From the NCBI GenBank assembly GCA_943735955.1, contig OX030956.1, positions 14,635,600 through 14,699,599 of the forward strand: a stretch of DNA of 64,000 nt. Reading direction: 5' to 3'. Positions 44,101 through 55,653 of the stretch are shown here, one piece after another (within the stretch, counting starts at the first letter, position 1; each line of letters begins with the position of its first letter). A program made the translations under genes and the position numbers. The DNA is from Piscicola geometra (Eukaryota > Annelida > Clitellata > Hirudinida > Piscicolidae). The notes under the pieces are model-generated. The model was not told where the DNA came from. It was given only the letters and a program-made list of their open reading frames with translations, and did no database searches.

Positions 44101-47100
44101 GGATTATTTCTTTCTCGTTTTTCTTTCGATACTGGCTTTTGTATGTATATAATCAAACTATACGTTTGATGAAAGATTATATGTTTATTTAAAAGTGAAA
44201 AATAAATTTTTGTAAAAATGTTTAAAAGGTTTTTTAAAATTGTAGCTAGCATGTAAAGAATGAAATTATGAAAAAGTTATCCGACGGAGACCTCGTGGTT
44301 AGATAATATATTAGCCATACGGTGGTCTTTTAGGTTATTGGGTGTTAGCTATAAATAGAACTATATCCAATTCGAGCTGTTTGTTGTGTGTCTGATTCAT
44401 CTATTCCTATACACCAAAAAGTCATCTTCTTAACCCTAACCTTAAACCTAACAATTTCAATTACATTATATTTATTTTTTAATTCAATTTCCGTTGTGTG
44501 GCGAGTCTACATGGCTAATCAGACGCTCGCCGTGGGATTAGACACTTGCTAAAATTATAACATTTTCCCGCGTAAATATCACTTAAAGTGTTCGTAAACC
44601 TGCGTAAATTGGCTCAAAAATCTGCGTGAAATTGGCATACAAATAAATAGGTAACTTGTGCTAGGAATTGTGAATAGACTCACGGAGTGCGATAAAACAT
44701 TGTTTCGAGGTTTAACGCAGCAAAACAGCAGTATTAACGACGTTAAAATACATACTCGCTACCAACGTAAGTAATCTCGGCGAAAAGGCAAACGTGCGTA
44801 CGAGAAGCGGGCTTACTTGGTGGTTTATTGTGCGTTTGTACGTTCCTTTAAGTTTGACATAAAAATAAAATCTTCGTAAATGTTAATTAGTTGCACGTTT
44901 ATAAAATGCTAATACTTTGTTTAACCGCAGTTAAATTAAGACGTGCTTAAGAATTAATATATTTAAGTCTAAAAAATATATAAAATAGAAATTCAGTTTT
45001 ATCAATTTTTCTGTAAAGCACGTAGAAAATGGGTTTTTCAATAATAATAATAATAATAATAATAGAAAATTGAATACTTTTCGGCCAGAGCGGTTCCGAT
45101 TTAAAAAGGTTTTAAAAAAATGTTTTTATTATGTTTAAAAAAATAAAAATCATAAAAAAAAATAAACTAGAGAAACTTATAAGTTACATAGAAAAAAAAT
45201 GTTTAAAAAAATGATAATGCAAAACAATATCGAATAAAATATTTGGAAAAAAATTAATAGTAAAAAATTAATAGGAAAAAAAAGAGTGACTGAAAGAAGC
45301 AAGAAGAGCTTTGATGAACGTGCAATAAGCAAGGAGCGTGTCCCTGCATACAACAGCCCTTCAAACCCCTGTAGTCTGAACACTCGAATTATTCAGTATA
45401 ATGAGACTTACAAACGAGTACTTGAGGTGCTTTTTGAGCGTGCTAGACAGACTCGGAAAAACTACCTTCAATTAACTAATTTTATCGATTTTTTCATATG
45501 TTTTTATTTTAAATGTTACAAAATGTTAAAGAAATTCCGATTATTGATCGGAGAAATCGAAAAAATGTTTAAACTTAGTAAATGTTCAAGTTACAGAGGC
45601 TTTAGTGTGGAGCGATTTGTAATTCAATGCGCAGTTTAACTTGAAAGATTTGTGTTAAGTACCCAGAATTTATAATTTCTATTAGTCCAAGCAGAATTCG
45701 TCGCACTGGAAGGGTCACAGAGAAAAATATTCACAGAGTCATGCAAACGTCCTCAAAGGCACTTCAAAGAAGCTTTGTAAATGAATGAAGATTCGAAACG
45801 TAAAAACTTCACATAAAAAAATAATAAATAAATGAATAATTATAATTAAAAGTGAAAGAAAAAACCTTTTAAATAAGAGAAAAAGCCTCAAAAGACATCT
45901 ATAAGACTGAGAAATAGACAAACATTTTCAAGCTACTCGCATGCATAAGAGCATAATCCACTATAAGTACGATCGTGAGTATGCATTTTCGATGCAATTT
46001 TTTTCATTTTATAACTTACTCTCCAAAGGTCTGTTATTATTTTGATAGAGTAAACTTTCTATTTTTTTGGTGGTTGTATGTTTTAATAATTATATGGTGA
46101 GTTGTTTTTATATGGACTTATTCATACGAGTGTCTGGGAAAAATGAATAAAAAACTCTCTAGATTGGAAGATTCCAAAAAAGCATTATATAAAATATATT
46201 ACTTTAAGAACTCATTACATATATAACATGTTTCAGGCGATCTTTTATCATTGATCACCGTATATATTTATTCTTTCAGTTTTACTTAATTACATTTACA
46301 ACACGCACACATTTAACATAAAAACTAGCAACGGACTAGGTACCTTGACATTATTTTGAATCTGGGTATCTGATACTTTTCTTGAAAATTGAAATAGTTT
46401 AAACTATTTAGAAGTATACAACATTTGTGTAAAATTAAATATTTGTTATTATTTAGAAATATACTAAATTTTTTGTGTTGTATTAAAATTTTTATCGAAT
46501 AAAATGGGGTTTTGACAAGACTATGCTATGACATTTTTTATATAATTTAAACAAAGAAATGAGCATGAACTTGATGTATTAGATAAATATTAAGTGTAAA
46601 AATTCACGACTTAACTTGTTTAAACAAACATATTGAATTAGAAGTACGTTTTTAAGCTTCAAAACACGGATTTATTGATTTTTAATAGCCAAAATCCCCA
46701 TACACCTTATATTTGTTTAAATAATATAATTAGAAAACAAGTTTAGATACTTAAATCAAAAGGTTTTTGGGTACCCAGCCAGTTGATTGGGTACCCGATT
46801 TCATCCCTAATTTCGACACATTTTTGGCTAGATACCTTCACAGAGAAAACTTTCGATCTTCTGCATAACAAGGTTAATCCATTTAGATAGTAACTGCCTA
46901 TCAAATCGTTTCTCCAAATCAAAAAGCACAAATGGTTCAAGCTCACTTCCTGTATACAAAAATATTACCTCTGAGTGGAGCAATAGATAAGAAAGAAGGC
47001 TACACGAGAAGGCTTACTACTCCTTGCGTGAATACTTAAAAACTGAGCAGTTTCCAAGTGAGTTTCCTATTTAAGACGTCTGAATATTTCGAGATTTAAC

Positions 47101-50100
47101 AACAAGCAAATAAATTTTCACAATTGATACATTTTATTAATAGTTCTGATCTTTGACTAAGTGTCATTATAGAAACTAATCAATAAAAAACTTTTAGTTA
47201 ATTAGAAAAGTAATTTTAATTACTTAAAGCCGGCTCAAAATTAAAAATAATGTGGTGCAATAATTCACATAAGATCTTAACATTGAATAATTGAGACTAT
47301 GCATTCTAAAAAGACTGATCAGAATCTAACGAAGAAATAACTAACACTCTAACTTTTGGGTAATTTCTCTTTCACGTCACTCATTCATCCTTTCAGCATC
47401 CATGGCAACGCTGTTACCAGGAGACAGTTGATCTTTTAAAATGAACGCAGCATGGAATGATAATGATTCCGTGTGGGTGTCATGGTAATGTGAAAGATTC
47501 GCTGTTTGGTCGGTAGGCAGATACGTCAGTGGTATGGTGGTCATGATCTGAGATTAAAGTTACTAGACTTATTAGTGATTTATTATTATTTTTTTAAACT
47601 AAGAGACTTTTGAAATTATTTCAATTAATTTCATGTTCTCATGCTTATGTTGATTGTGTACATTTTCAAATGGGCACTGTGTTTTCACATTTATTTAAAT
47701 TTAACAATCATTTTTTTGCCAAAACCAACAAATTTAGTTTTTTAATAAATATAAAAAAAGACTCCCAATCTAAGATGAAGCATTGAAGCGTAAAACGCCA
47801 TTCATTTCATTGCCAATCCATCTCCCACACCTCTAATCAAACGTCAATTCAACAAACAATTTAGCATAGTCCAGCAGACATGCGGGAAAAATTCTATCTC
47901 CCAACACAGCAACGACAGCTTTCAGAAATTAGTTTCTTGAACGCACTGTATCACCATAGAAACGGTTGTCATAGAAATGAGAATAGAATGAGACAGGAAG
48001 ATTTGGGTGGCATTAGAATCTAATGACTAGATTAAACAGCTCTTCTTCCTGACATCGTCCATGGATGTTTTCGAGTAGGCATTACAGACCAACACTTGAG
48101 GCCTTGAAAAAACCTACGATAATTTTGATATAATGTCTGTCTTCATGGAGCTTCAATGAATTTGTTAAAATTGAAAAAGTTTGAAATTGAGTTAATAAAA
48201 AATAGTGAATAATGAACTTACAGACTATTGAATGTATTTTGTACAAATATTCTAATCCCAATCGATCCAGCTACCATTAAAAGTTTCAAGAAATGTCAAT
48301 TCAATCAAGAGAGCTTCACGCTAGCGCAGGAGAGCTTGCAGACAGCTGACACTTAGGTTAGAGTTACGTATCGTGACCGAAGAACGGTTTTAAAACGCAC
48401 CTTCAGAGATAATTGTGGCCATCAGGGAATAGAAGTTGTGGTGGTGGTGTTTTGGAGGGATAAAGAGGGAAAATGGGTGGTGGAAGATATGAGGGTGGTA
48501 GAGTGAAAAAAGTATAAGTTGAAAAGTTGAATAAAGTTGAATTTTAAATTAGGATGAGTGAATTTTTTGAAACAAATTTTTTATGAAAAACAGTTGTCTA
48601 TTTAAGGAGTACTTGGCATGAAGTGATCTTGTTGTGAGACAAAGACCATGGGAATAAAAGAAATATGGAGTTTATTAAAAACTCTGTTGTGAGAGAAGAG
48701 ATTAAGATTATGAACTTGCACTAATTAAGTGTTGAATTCATTAGCTCAATGTATTACTTACAAAACAATGCTGGACATGCAAAGTAGGCACACACCTAAG
48801 AGATTACTCTCGTCTTGATGTAAAGGCTGGGAAAATGTATGCTGCAGTGCACTAACATGCGAAAATGAAAATAAAAATAATTAACTGATGAATTTAGTAT
48901 TCATATTGATAAAAAAAGAAATATTCGTGATTGAAGGGATCAAAATGAAGAATTAAAAACCACATTTGAATTCAATTATGTTTAAAAATGTATGAGGAAA
49001 CATTATGCTTAAATAAAAAGTATGAGAATTAATAAAAAAAGGTTTATGTTTATTAAACTTTTAGAAATTTTTTTTATTTTGTAATAAAAATTATTGAAAA
49101 TTCATAAAAAACTGCGTATTTTAAAAAACGGATGAATAAAAATAAAATAATTGAAAAGAAAACCATAAAATAACTAAACAATTTTGTCTTACTTAAACAT
49201 TCTATTTTGTAAAAATAAAAAAGCTTTAAAAAATGGCAAAACAAAAATAAAAAAATGAAAAAGATTTAATTCAAGAGTCAGAACGACGGGCTGGTCAGAG
49301 AAGCTTAACGACACGAAAACACGTCTTAGCGCGTGACAACGAATGAATTTTCCTATTTAATTCTATTATTATTAATTTCCTTTATTCTCTCCAAAAACTA
49401 ATATTACTTTTTCACCTAAAAGTAAATAAAGAATGTTTTAGAATACAAGCTCATTTTATCAAGGGTGCTGTAAAATAGGTTTTCTTTTACTTTTATAATT
49501 TTAAATGACTTTTTCAAGCAATGAATAATTTTTGAGTGAGTGGATAAAAGAACTTGTGAAGTAGTTTATTTTTTTGCTATACCTAATTGAAAATCATTAG
49601 AAGTTTTCTGTTCGTGATAAGATGAAGTAAATTGGTCGTATTTCAGAACTTTTAAAGAATAAAAACGTGTAAAAAAAGTAATAAGTATCATAAAATTCAC
49701 AAAAGTTTAAAAAAATTCCAAGAAAAAGTGACGTTATTAATAATTTAGCGTGTGCTAAAGCCATCCGCTAGTAGCTAGTTCGTGTTTCAGGGACATCGGT
49801 CTGAAAATGTTTTGCCGCTTTGAACTTTTCAATTTTCAAAAGTAATTTTTACTGGTTTTATTATTATATATTATATAAGTACGTATCTTTTTTTGATCTT
49901 AATTAATGTATAAAAAAGCGAATTAAAATACTATAATTAAACGACTAAATAACGCATAAGTAATATTCGAAAATAAAGTTACATTAAAAAGTTGACTGCA
50001 TTTTTTTCTTTGAAAATATTTATATACCAAGTTACAATAAAAAATCACCAGGATTCTTTGAAAAGAAAAACGTTTGTAAGAACGAAAAACTAATCCACAA

Positions 50101-52907
50101 GATGATAGTGCTGAGACTCGTGCTTTGGTGACATTTCTTAATCGATTTTTTATTAAAAAAATTATTTTTGTTTGAAATCTTTGAAATTGAATAGATTTTA
50201 GCATTTTAAAATATAATAAGAGTACGAAGGATTTTTCACCTATAATTACTTCTAATGAAAATTTTACTGATTAAAAATGTTTAGAAAATGAACTTAAGTG
50301 TTTTATTAAAATTAAAAACAAATGATTAAAAAAACAATCTATAAAATTATGAAAAAAAAACCAAAAAACAATTTCTTAATTGATGAAAGCAATCACCAAT
50401 TAAATAAACCAAAAGTAACATAATAATTCCCAAAAAAATTAAAAATAAGTACATTTAGATTAAATATAAAATCGTAAACTCACTTTTTTAAGTGAATAAA
50501 AATAAAAATAACTTGAAGAAATGTTCTTCTTTTGCCGCACGCGATTCGCTTCCTTCTCAAAGCACCCTCACGCCATGGCGCAGAATAATAAAACACAATT
50601 AGGAGTGTTTGTTGTTTGCCTTGCTGTTGTTGCATCCACGTATTGTTGCTGAGTTGCTAAAAGTCTTTTCAAAATTTAGAATGTGTTTTGAAAGATTTTT
50701 GGGGAAATTTTAAAAGAAATTTCTGATTCTCTTACATTTTTGAATAATAAATATGATATATTTCATCAATTACTTAAATTAAACATTTGTTTTTTCTTTT
50801 TAAAAAAATCAAAAATCTTTTTCAGAAGAGAGTTTTGACTCACAAGTTCAACTTGCCTTTTGAAAGCCTCCGAAATTCATGGGGTTTGGATCGTTTAAAG
50901 ATAATTATTCGACTACGTGTTCCTTGTAGACTTTTTGCAATGCGTTTTCCCTGCTTGAATGTATGGCAGACTAGGCTTTATTGCATTATGGTTTTATAAT
51001 TGCCCCACACCCGTTGTTTTGTTTACTTTATGATCTTCCCGCCACTCAGCTCCCTCCGCCCCTCACGCATCGATCTTCTATTAGCTTTTCAAAAAATTCT
51101 CTTTTAAGATTTGTTATTGTTTTTTTAACCATTTTTAAAGACGTAAAGTCATTAAATAAAGCTAAGAATAATTCGCTTTTTCTGTTAACACAATTTAATA
51201 TTTTCTGAAAAGTTTTAAATAAAAAAGGCATAAATTAAAAGTAAATCTTTGAGAAAAAAATAAAGCTTGGAAGCAAAATACCATAAAAAGCAATAATAAT
51301 GTATTCATAACAAGAATAAGCATAGTGAGACGAGTGGTGGCCATTGTAATGGCATTGGTCACGTGTGTGACCGGGAAAAACGTGACAGGGGATAATCCAA
51401 TTGCTCGATGATAATAACTTTGTTTGCCTTTTTTCCACTTTTGGTTCCATTTTTTAGTTAAAGTTTTAAGTTTTTTTAGTTTTGAAGATGCAAGTTTATC
51501 ATATTTTAATATTAGAATTTTTTTAAATATGACATACATAGTTTCCATATTTTAGTTTATTAGATTTATTAGTTATTATTTATTATTAGTTATTAGTTTA
51601 TTTATTTATTTAATAATTTTATTTTCAAGTTTTGTATAAAGTAGCTCTTTATATATTATTTCAGTATAATCCAAATTACTACATTTTTACTAATTATGTT
51701 GTATTTTATTTTATTTTTTATCTATTTTTTATAGCTTACTTTATTTTTAATTTCTAAATGTTGTTGATCTTGTAACTTATATTTTTGTTGATTTAACTTC
51801 ATAAATACTTTTTTCATGATATACATTGTATCTATAAAGAAAGTATATTATATAGTTATATATTTTCATATATATATATTAATTGTTCTTCAGCAAAAAC
51901 TAAAAAATATTTCTGAAGCCCTTCAGGAATACAAATAAGTTAATGATCTATCATGATGATGGAAATGTGAGATAATAAAGATGATTACTAACATTTCTTG
52001 TCTGCCAGTTTCATAAGAAATCCATAGCTGAATATCATTTGTTTAAACTTCAGCTTATACTTTCTTCCATTATTAATCGTTTTATATACAATAGAGTAAA
52101 TAATATTAATATAAAACATGAGAAGAATTAACAGATATGGGAAGTTAATTGGTGTTTAGATATTTTAATAGATATGATTATTAAAATCTAACCTTTTTTT
52201 AAAATAGCTATTTGAATATCCTTGAGTATATATTCTTTTTTGACAAAACGATAAATTTTGAATATTCTTCTCACTTATGTGTGGTTATGTGCTTATGGCG
52301 CTTAATTGCAAGGGCAGGAATACCTCTGGCGTGCGTGAGCCTCACAGCGCGTGCGTGACAACATTTTGTGTGAAACTCTATCCCGCTATGGATCGCTTCA
52401 CTCACGAAAAGGCACTAATGATGCTGAGATTATTAAAAGTTGTTTTGTGCTCCTTGCGCATTCTTCACATGTATGCCTAAAAGCAGCCCATGAATTCAAA
52501 ATAAGGGTTCAATGAAGTAAAATTGATTGAAGATTTCATTATAATTATTTTGATTCAGGTTTTTAATCAATAAATATGCTACCTTCTCGAAAGTGGTTTC
52601 CATCAACAGGAAGTTATTTTAAAATTGATATTAAAAATCTGCAAAAAATTTTAAAAAAAAACTCGGTTCATTAATTATGATCTCACATTGCTTGACGATA
52701 CGTTGGAATCATTTTAACGTTAATTTATTGCAAAAATATCGAGGCAAGCTTGTCTCAGCTCTAACAAGGCAGATCTCACGTCATGGGAAGGTAGAGCCAC
52801 TGAGAAATACTACCATAAAAACAATGAAGTTATTTTTTATGACATTATTAGTCGCCTGATGGTCGTGAGCAAAATGGTCCAATTATGAGTCTTTTAATGG
52901 TTCAATC
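44101..52907. other. Gene-poor region with scattered GC-richer islands
   Basis: No gene was recognised in about 8.8 kb. Islands that differ from the AT-rich background lie at about 44500-44830 (four CGTAAA-like words), 45285-45480 (an open frame, SKKSFDERAISKERVPAYN, unrecognised), 47385-47560, 47840-48030, 48290-48430, 49280-49340, 50530-50660, 51340-51420 and 52275-52500. An (AAT)n microsatellite lies at 45041-45064. The islands show motif clusters rather than long frames, so regulatory DNA is more likely than missed exons. Confidence 0.35.
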
Positions 52908-53344
52908 ATCTATCCATTCATCCATCTATCCATTCATCCATCTATCCATTCATCCATCCATCCATCCATCCATCCATCCATCCATCCATCCATCCATCCA
53001 TCCATCCATCCATCCATCCATCCATCCATCCATCCATCCATCCATCCATCCATCCATCCATCCATCCATCCATCCATCCATCCATCCATCCATCCATCCA
53101 TCCATCCATCCATCCATCCATCCATCCATCCATCCATCCATCCATCCATCCATCCATCCATCCATCCATCCATCCATCCATCCATCCATCCATCCATCCA
53201 TCCATCCATCCATCCATCCATCCATCCATCCATCCATCCATCCATCCATCCATCCATCCATCCATCCATCCATCCATCCATCCATCCATCCATCCATCCA
53301 TCCATCCATCCATCCATCCATCCATCCATCAATCCATCCATCCT
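52908..53344. repeat. (ATCC)n tetranucleotide array
   Basis: About 435 bases of CATC/ATCC tetranucleotides, roughly 108 units. The first few are variant (CATCTATCCATT) and the rest almost perfect. A period of 4 gives the same 12-base codon cycle in every frame, so Ser-Ile-His-Pro and Met-Asp-Gly-Trp open frames appear on both strands. They are artefacts. Confidence 0.97.
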
Positions 53345-53449
53345 CAAACGCTTTCAAAGATGAGCATTATATTAATGTGGCAATGAGAAACAATATTATT
53401 TGCCTTTATTGTGCCTCGCACGCTATGCAGCATTTTCATCCATCGCCTC

Positions 53450-53575
53450 GTCCTAATTACCTTCCATCACGACACTCGCCCGCACTTCGTCGATGTTTTG
53501 ACTCACTTTGGCAGCGTTGTCAACGCAATCAACTTGATGAACCGCATCCTGATCCAGGTGCAAGTCACTTAGGCA
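53450..53575 (-). other. Possible minus-strand exon, unrecognised
   Basis: The minus strand encodes about 40 open codons ([17 protein letters not shown], then [15 protein letters not shown]) and then meets a usable donor GAAG|GTAATT. The upstream acceptor is poor and no family was recognised, so it may be chance in a GC-richer block. Confidence 0.15.
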
Positions 53576-55165
53576 TTCTCATCAAAAGGCGACGATCAAA
53601 GAGTTTTTTTTTGTTTAAAAAATCTACGATTAAATTGATTATTCAGCACGCAGATATGTGGTGTGACGATTTTAGAAAAGTATGTGAAAATTATGACAAG
53701 TTTATTTGTAATACATCTTTACATAGTTTTATTATATTTCTTTCGTTTTTTTATCACCGGTATTTACTCAGTAATTATAATGAAAACGTGATAGATCTAA
53801 ATTAAAGCGTTAAGTTGCTGGTAAATTAATTTTTGAAACTAATTTTTTATAATTAATGAATTTATTTTAAAATCGATTTTTTAAAAATTTATTTATGTTT
53901 TAATAGCTCATAACAAAATTCTAAAGTTGCTGAGACGATCTTTATCAGTGAGCCAATTATAAAATAATAACTTTGGTATCGACTACCACACATATGCAAT
54001 TAACATATTTATTTAGTTATTTAGGACTTACCTTTCTCCGTAAATGGTTTATTTACAACACATTTGAGCAATATGAAATATTTTTAAAGTCTTCATAGCT
54101 TGTAATCTTCTCCGGCTTATGTCTATTAATAAAACCTCTCATTATTTACTTTTGTAAAAAAATATTTATTTATCATATTTATTGAAGAACGCTCTTAAAC
54201 TTATGAACATATTTAATTGATCGATGTATTGATTAAATCTTTCATCAAACTTTTCTAGGCAAATTTTAAATTTTATTATCCAAGTTTAGTGCATATTATG
54301 CAAACTAAAATTGTGTTTTTAAGTTATTTTGTATGACATCCGTTATTTTTTAAATTTATATTTAAATATAGGTAAATATGCATGTTGAGTTATTGTCTTT
54401 TAATTAAGTAATGGAAGAGACGATGGGTAGGAGGATATGCGTGTGGATTCACGACACCTTCCGTGAGTAGAAACACATCCAGCTTAATGGATAGATGTAA
54501 AAGATAGGTATCTCATCTAATTATATACCAAATAAGTTCATAGATTTGTTCGAAACGGGAATTTGAACTCAGCGTTTTTCCTGTATTTATTGCGATCATT
54601 CTAATAAATATAAATATATTAATATCTAAATTGCATGTTATAACAAAAACTTCAATATTCATAAATATTTATATAAAAAAAGAACGAACCAAGACTCCTG
54701 GATTCATAAAGAATAATTATGATCTTTGGTCATTATGAATAACGCGTGCCTAGCATCATCCTGGTTACGGTCTCTATGGAAACGTGAAGAAGCGGTTTAT
54801 TGAAAGTAATATACAAAATAAAAAAATTAGTCTTCGTAAATGTATTCAGAAATGAGTGAAAAAAACAGTTTTGATTCAAACAAAATAAGCGTAAAATAAA
54901 AAAGTGTAACTTTACTTTTATTCTCTTGAAAAGAATATATATTGAGCTTCGCTTAAAAAATAAAAAAGAGATTTTAAACGAATATAAAAAGCACTTTTGA
55001 ATAAAATATATGTTTTTGAGAAGCAAGTTTTAGAGGCAATTAGGAATTAAAAAATAGCGCGCCATTAATCTTGATCACAAGGATGTGACCAAGAAACCAA
55101 AAAACGTCTAATTTAACTTCTATGCTGCTTCTTGGACACGCTCACGTGATAGTTATCCGTGTTTA

Positions 55166-55177
55166 TCACCATGGTGA
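55166..55177. promoter_or_regulatory. RFX X-box-like palindrome
   Basis: TCACCATGGTGA, a perfect 12-base palindrome within GTTTATCACCATGGTGACG. It fits the X-box pattern GTNRCC-ATGG-YRAC bound by RFX factors, with one end base changed. An E-box TCACGTGA lies 17 bases upstream (55142-55149). Confidence 0.3.
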
Positions 55178-55429
55178 CGACTGGAGATGTGCTCTTTCAA
55201 TGGTAATAGCCCGAAGAAATAATAGGAATTATTCTCTTTATTTATTTGACTTTTTTATTCATTCAAAAAAACCTAATATTTTTATTCTTTTGAATAGTTT
55301 TTTTATTTTCTCAATCTTTAATAATTTATCAAGTTTATTTTTTTCATAATCCAGATAAAAACTTTAAAAACGCTCATAAAAATCCCTAAAGAGAAATAAT
55401 ACATAAGCTCTAATCTTTTCTTCTCGCAG

Positions 55430-55653
55430 GAGCACTGGAATCAAGAATTACGCTCAATCTAGCCGCAGAAATCACACTTGATCGAGCAAACATCAGGCTG
55501 GGTCGGCGTGCTTCACTGCCTCTGAAACATTGCTCGAATGCTAAGAGTCGAATTAAGGAGGCTTTTTGGTCGCTGTTCAGTGTTTGTTTGTTGTTCCAGA
55601 GAAATGTTCGTGTTTGCAGTGATGTGTTGTTGAAGGCGCGTGTTGAACTTTGA
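55430..55653 (+). other. Possible terminal exon, unrecognised protein
   Basis: A strong acceptor-like stretch CTTTTCTTCTCGCAG (55415-55429) is followed by 73 open codons to a TGA at 55651-55653. The peptide starts LESRITLNLAAEITLDRANI and continues with RLGRRASLPLKHC. The block is richer in G+C than its flanks. No family match or companion exon was found, so this may be chance or regulatory. Confidence 0.2.

Larger units (their letters stand above)
53345..55429. other. Non-coding region with X-box-like motifs
   Basis: A GC-richer block at 53350-53580 just after the array could be regulatory, or a minus-strand exon (see the 53450-53575 entry). The rest is AT-rich with islands at 54410-54560, 54735-54800 and 55030-55200, the last two with RFX X-box-like sequences. 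No gene was recognised. Confidence 0.35.

Noticed and set aside
52885..53805. 306-residue Ser-Ile-His-Pro repeat open frame and Met-Asp-Gly-Trp frames on the other strand
   Set aside because: A tetranucleotide array stays open in every frame as long as no unit makes a stop. The frames exist on both strands, so they are artefacts.
54541..54575. tRNA-like T-arm word (TTCGAAAC, TTTGAACTC)
   Set aside because: No matching acceptor stem or anticodon arm could be drawn around it.
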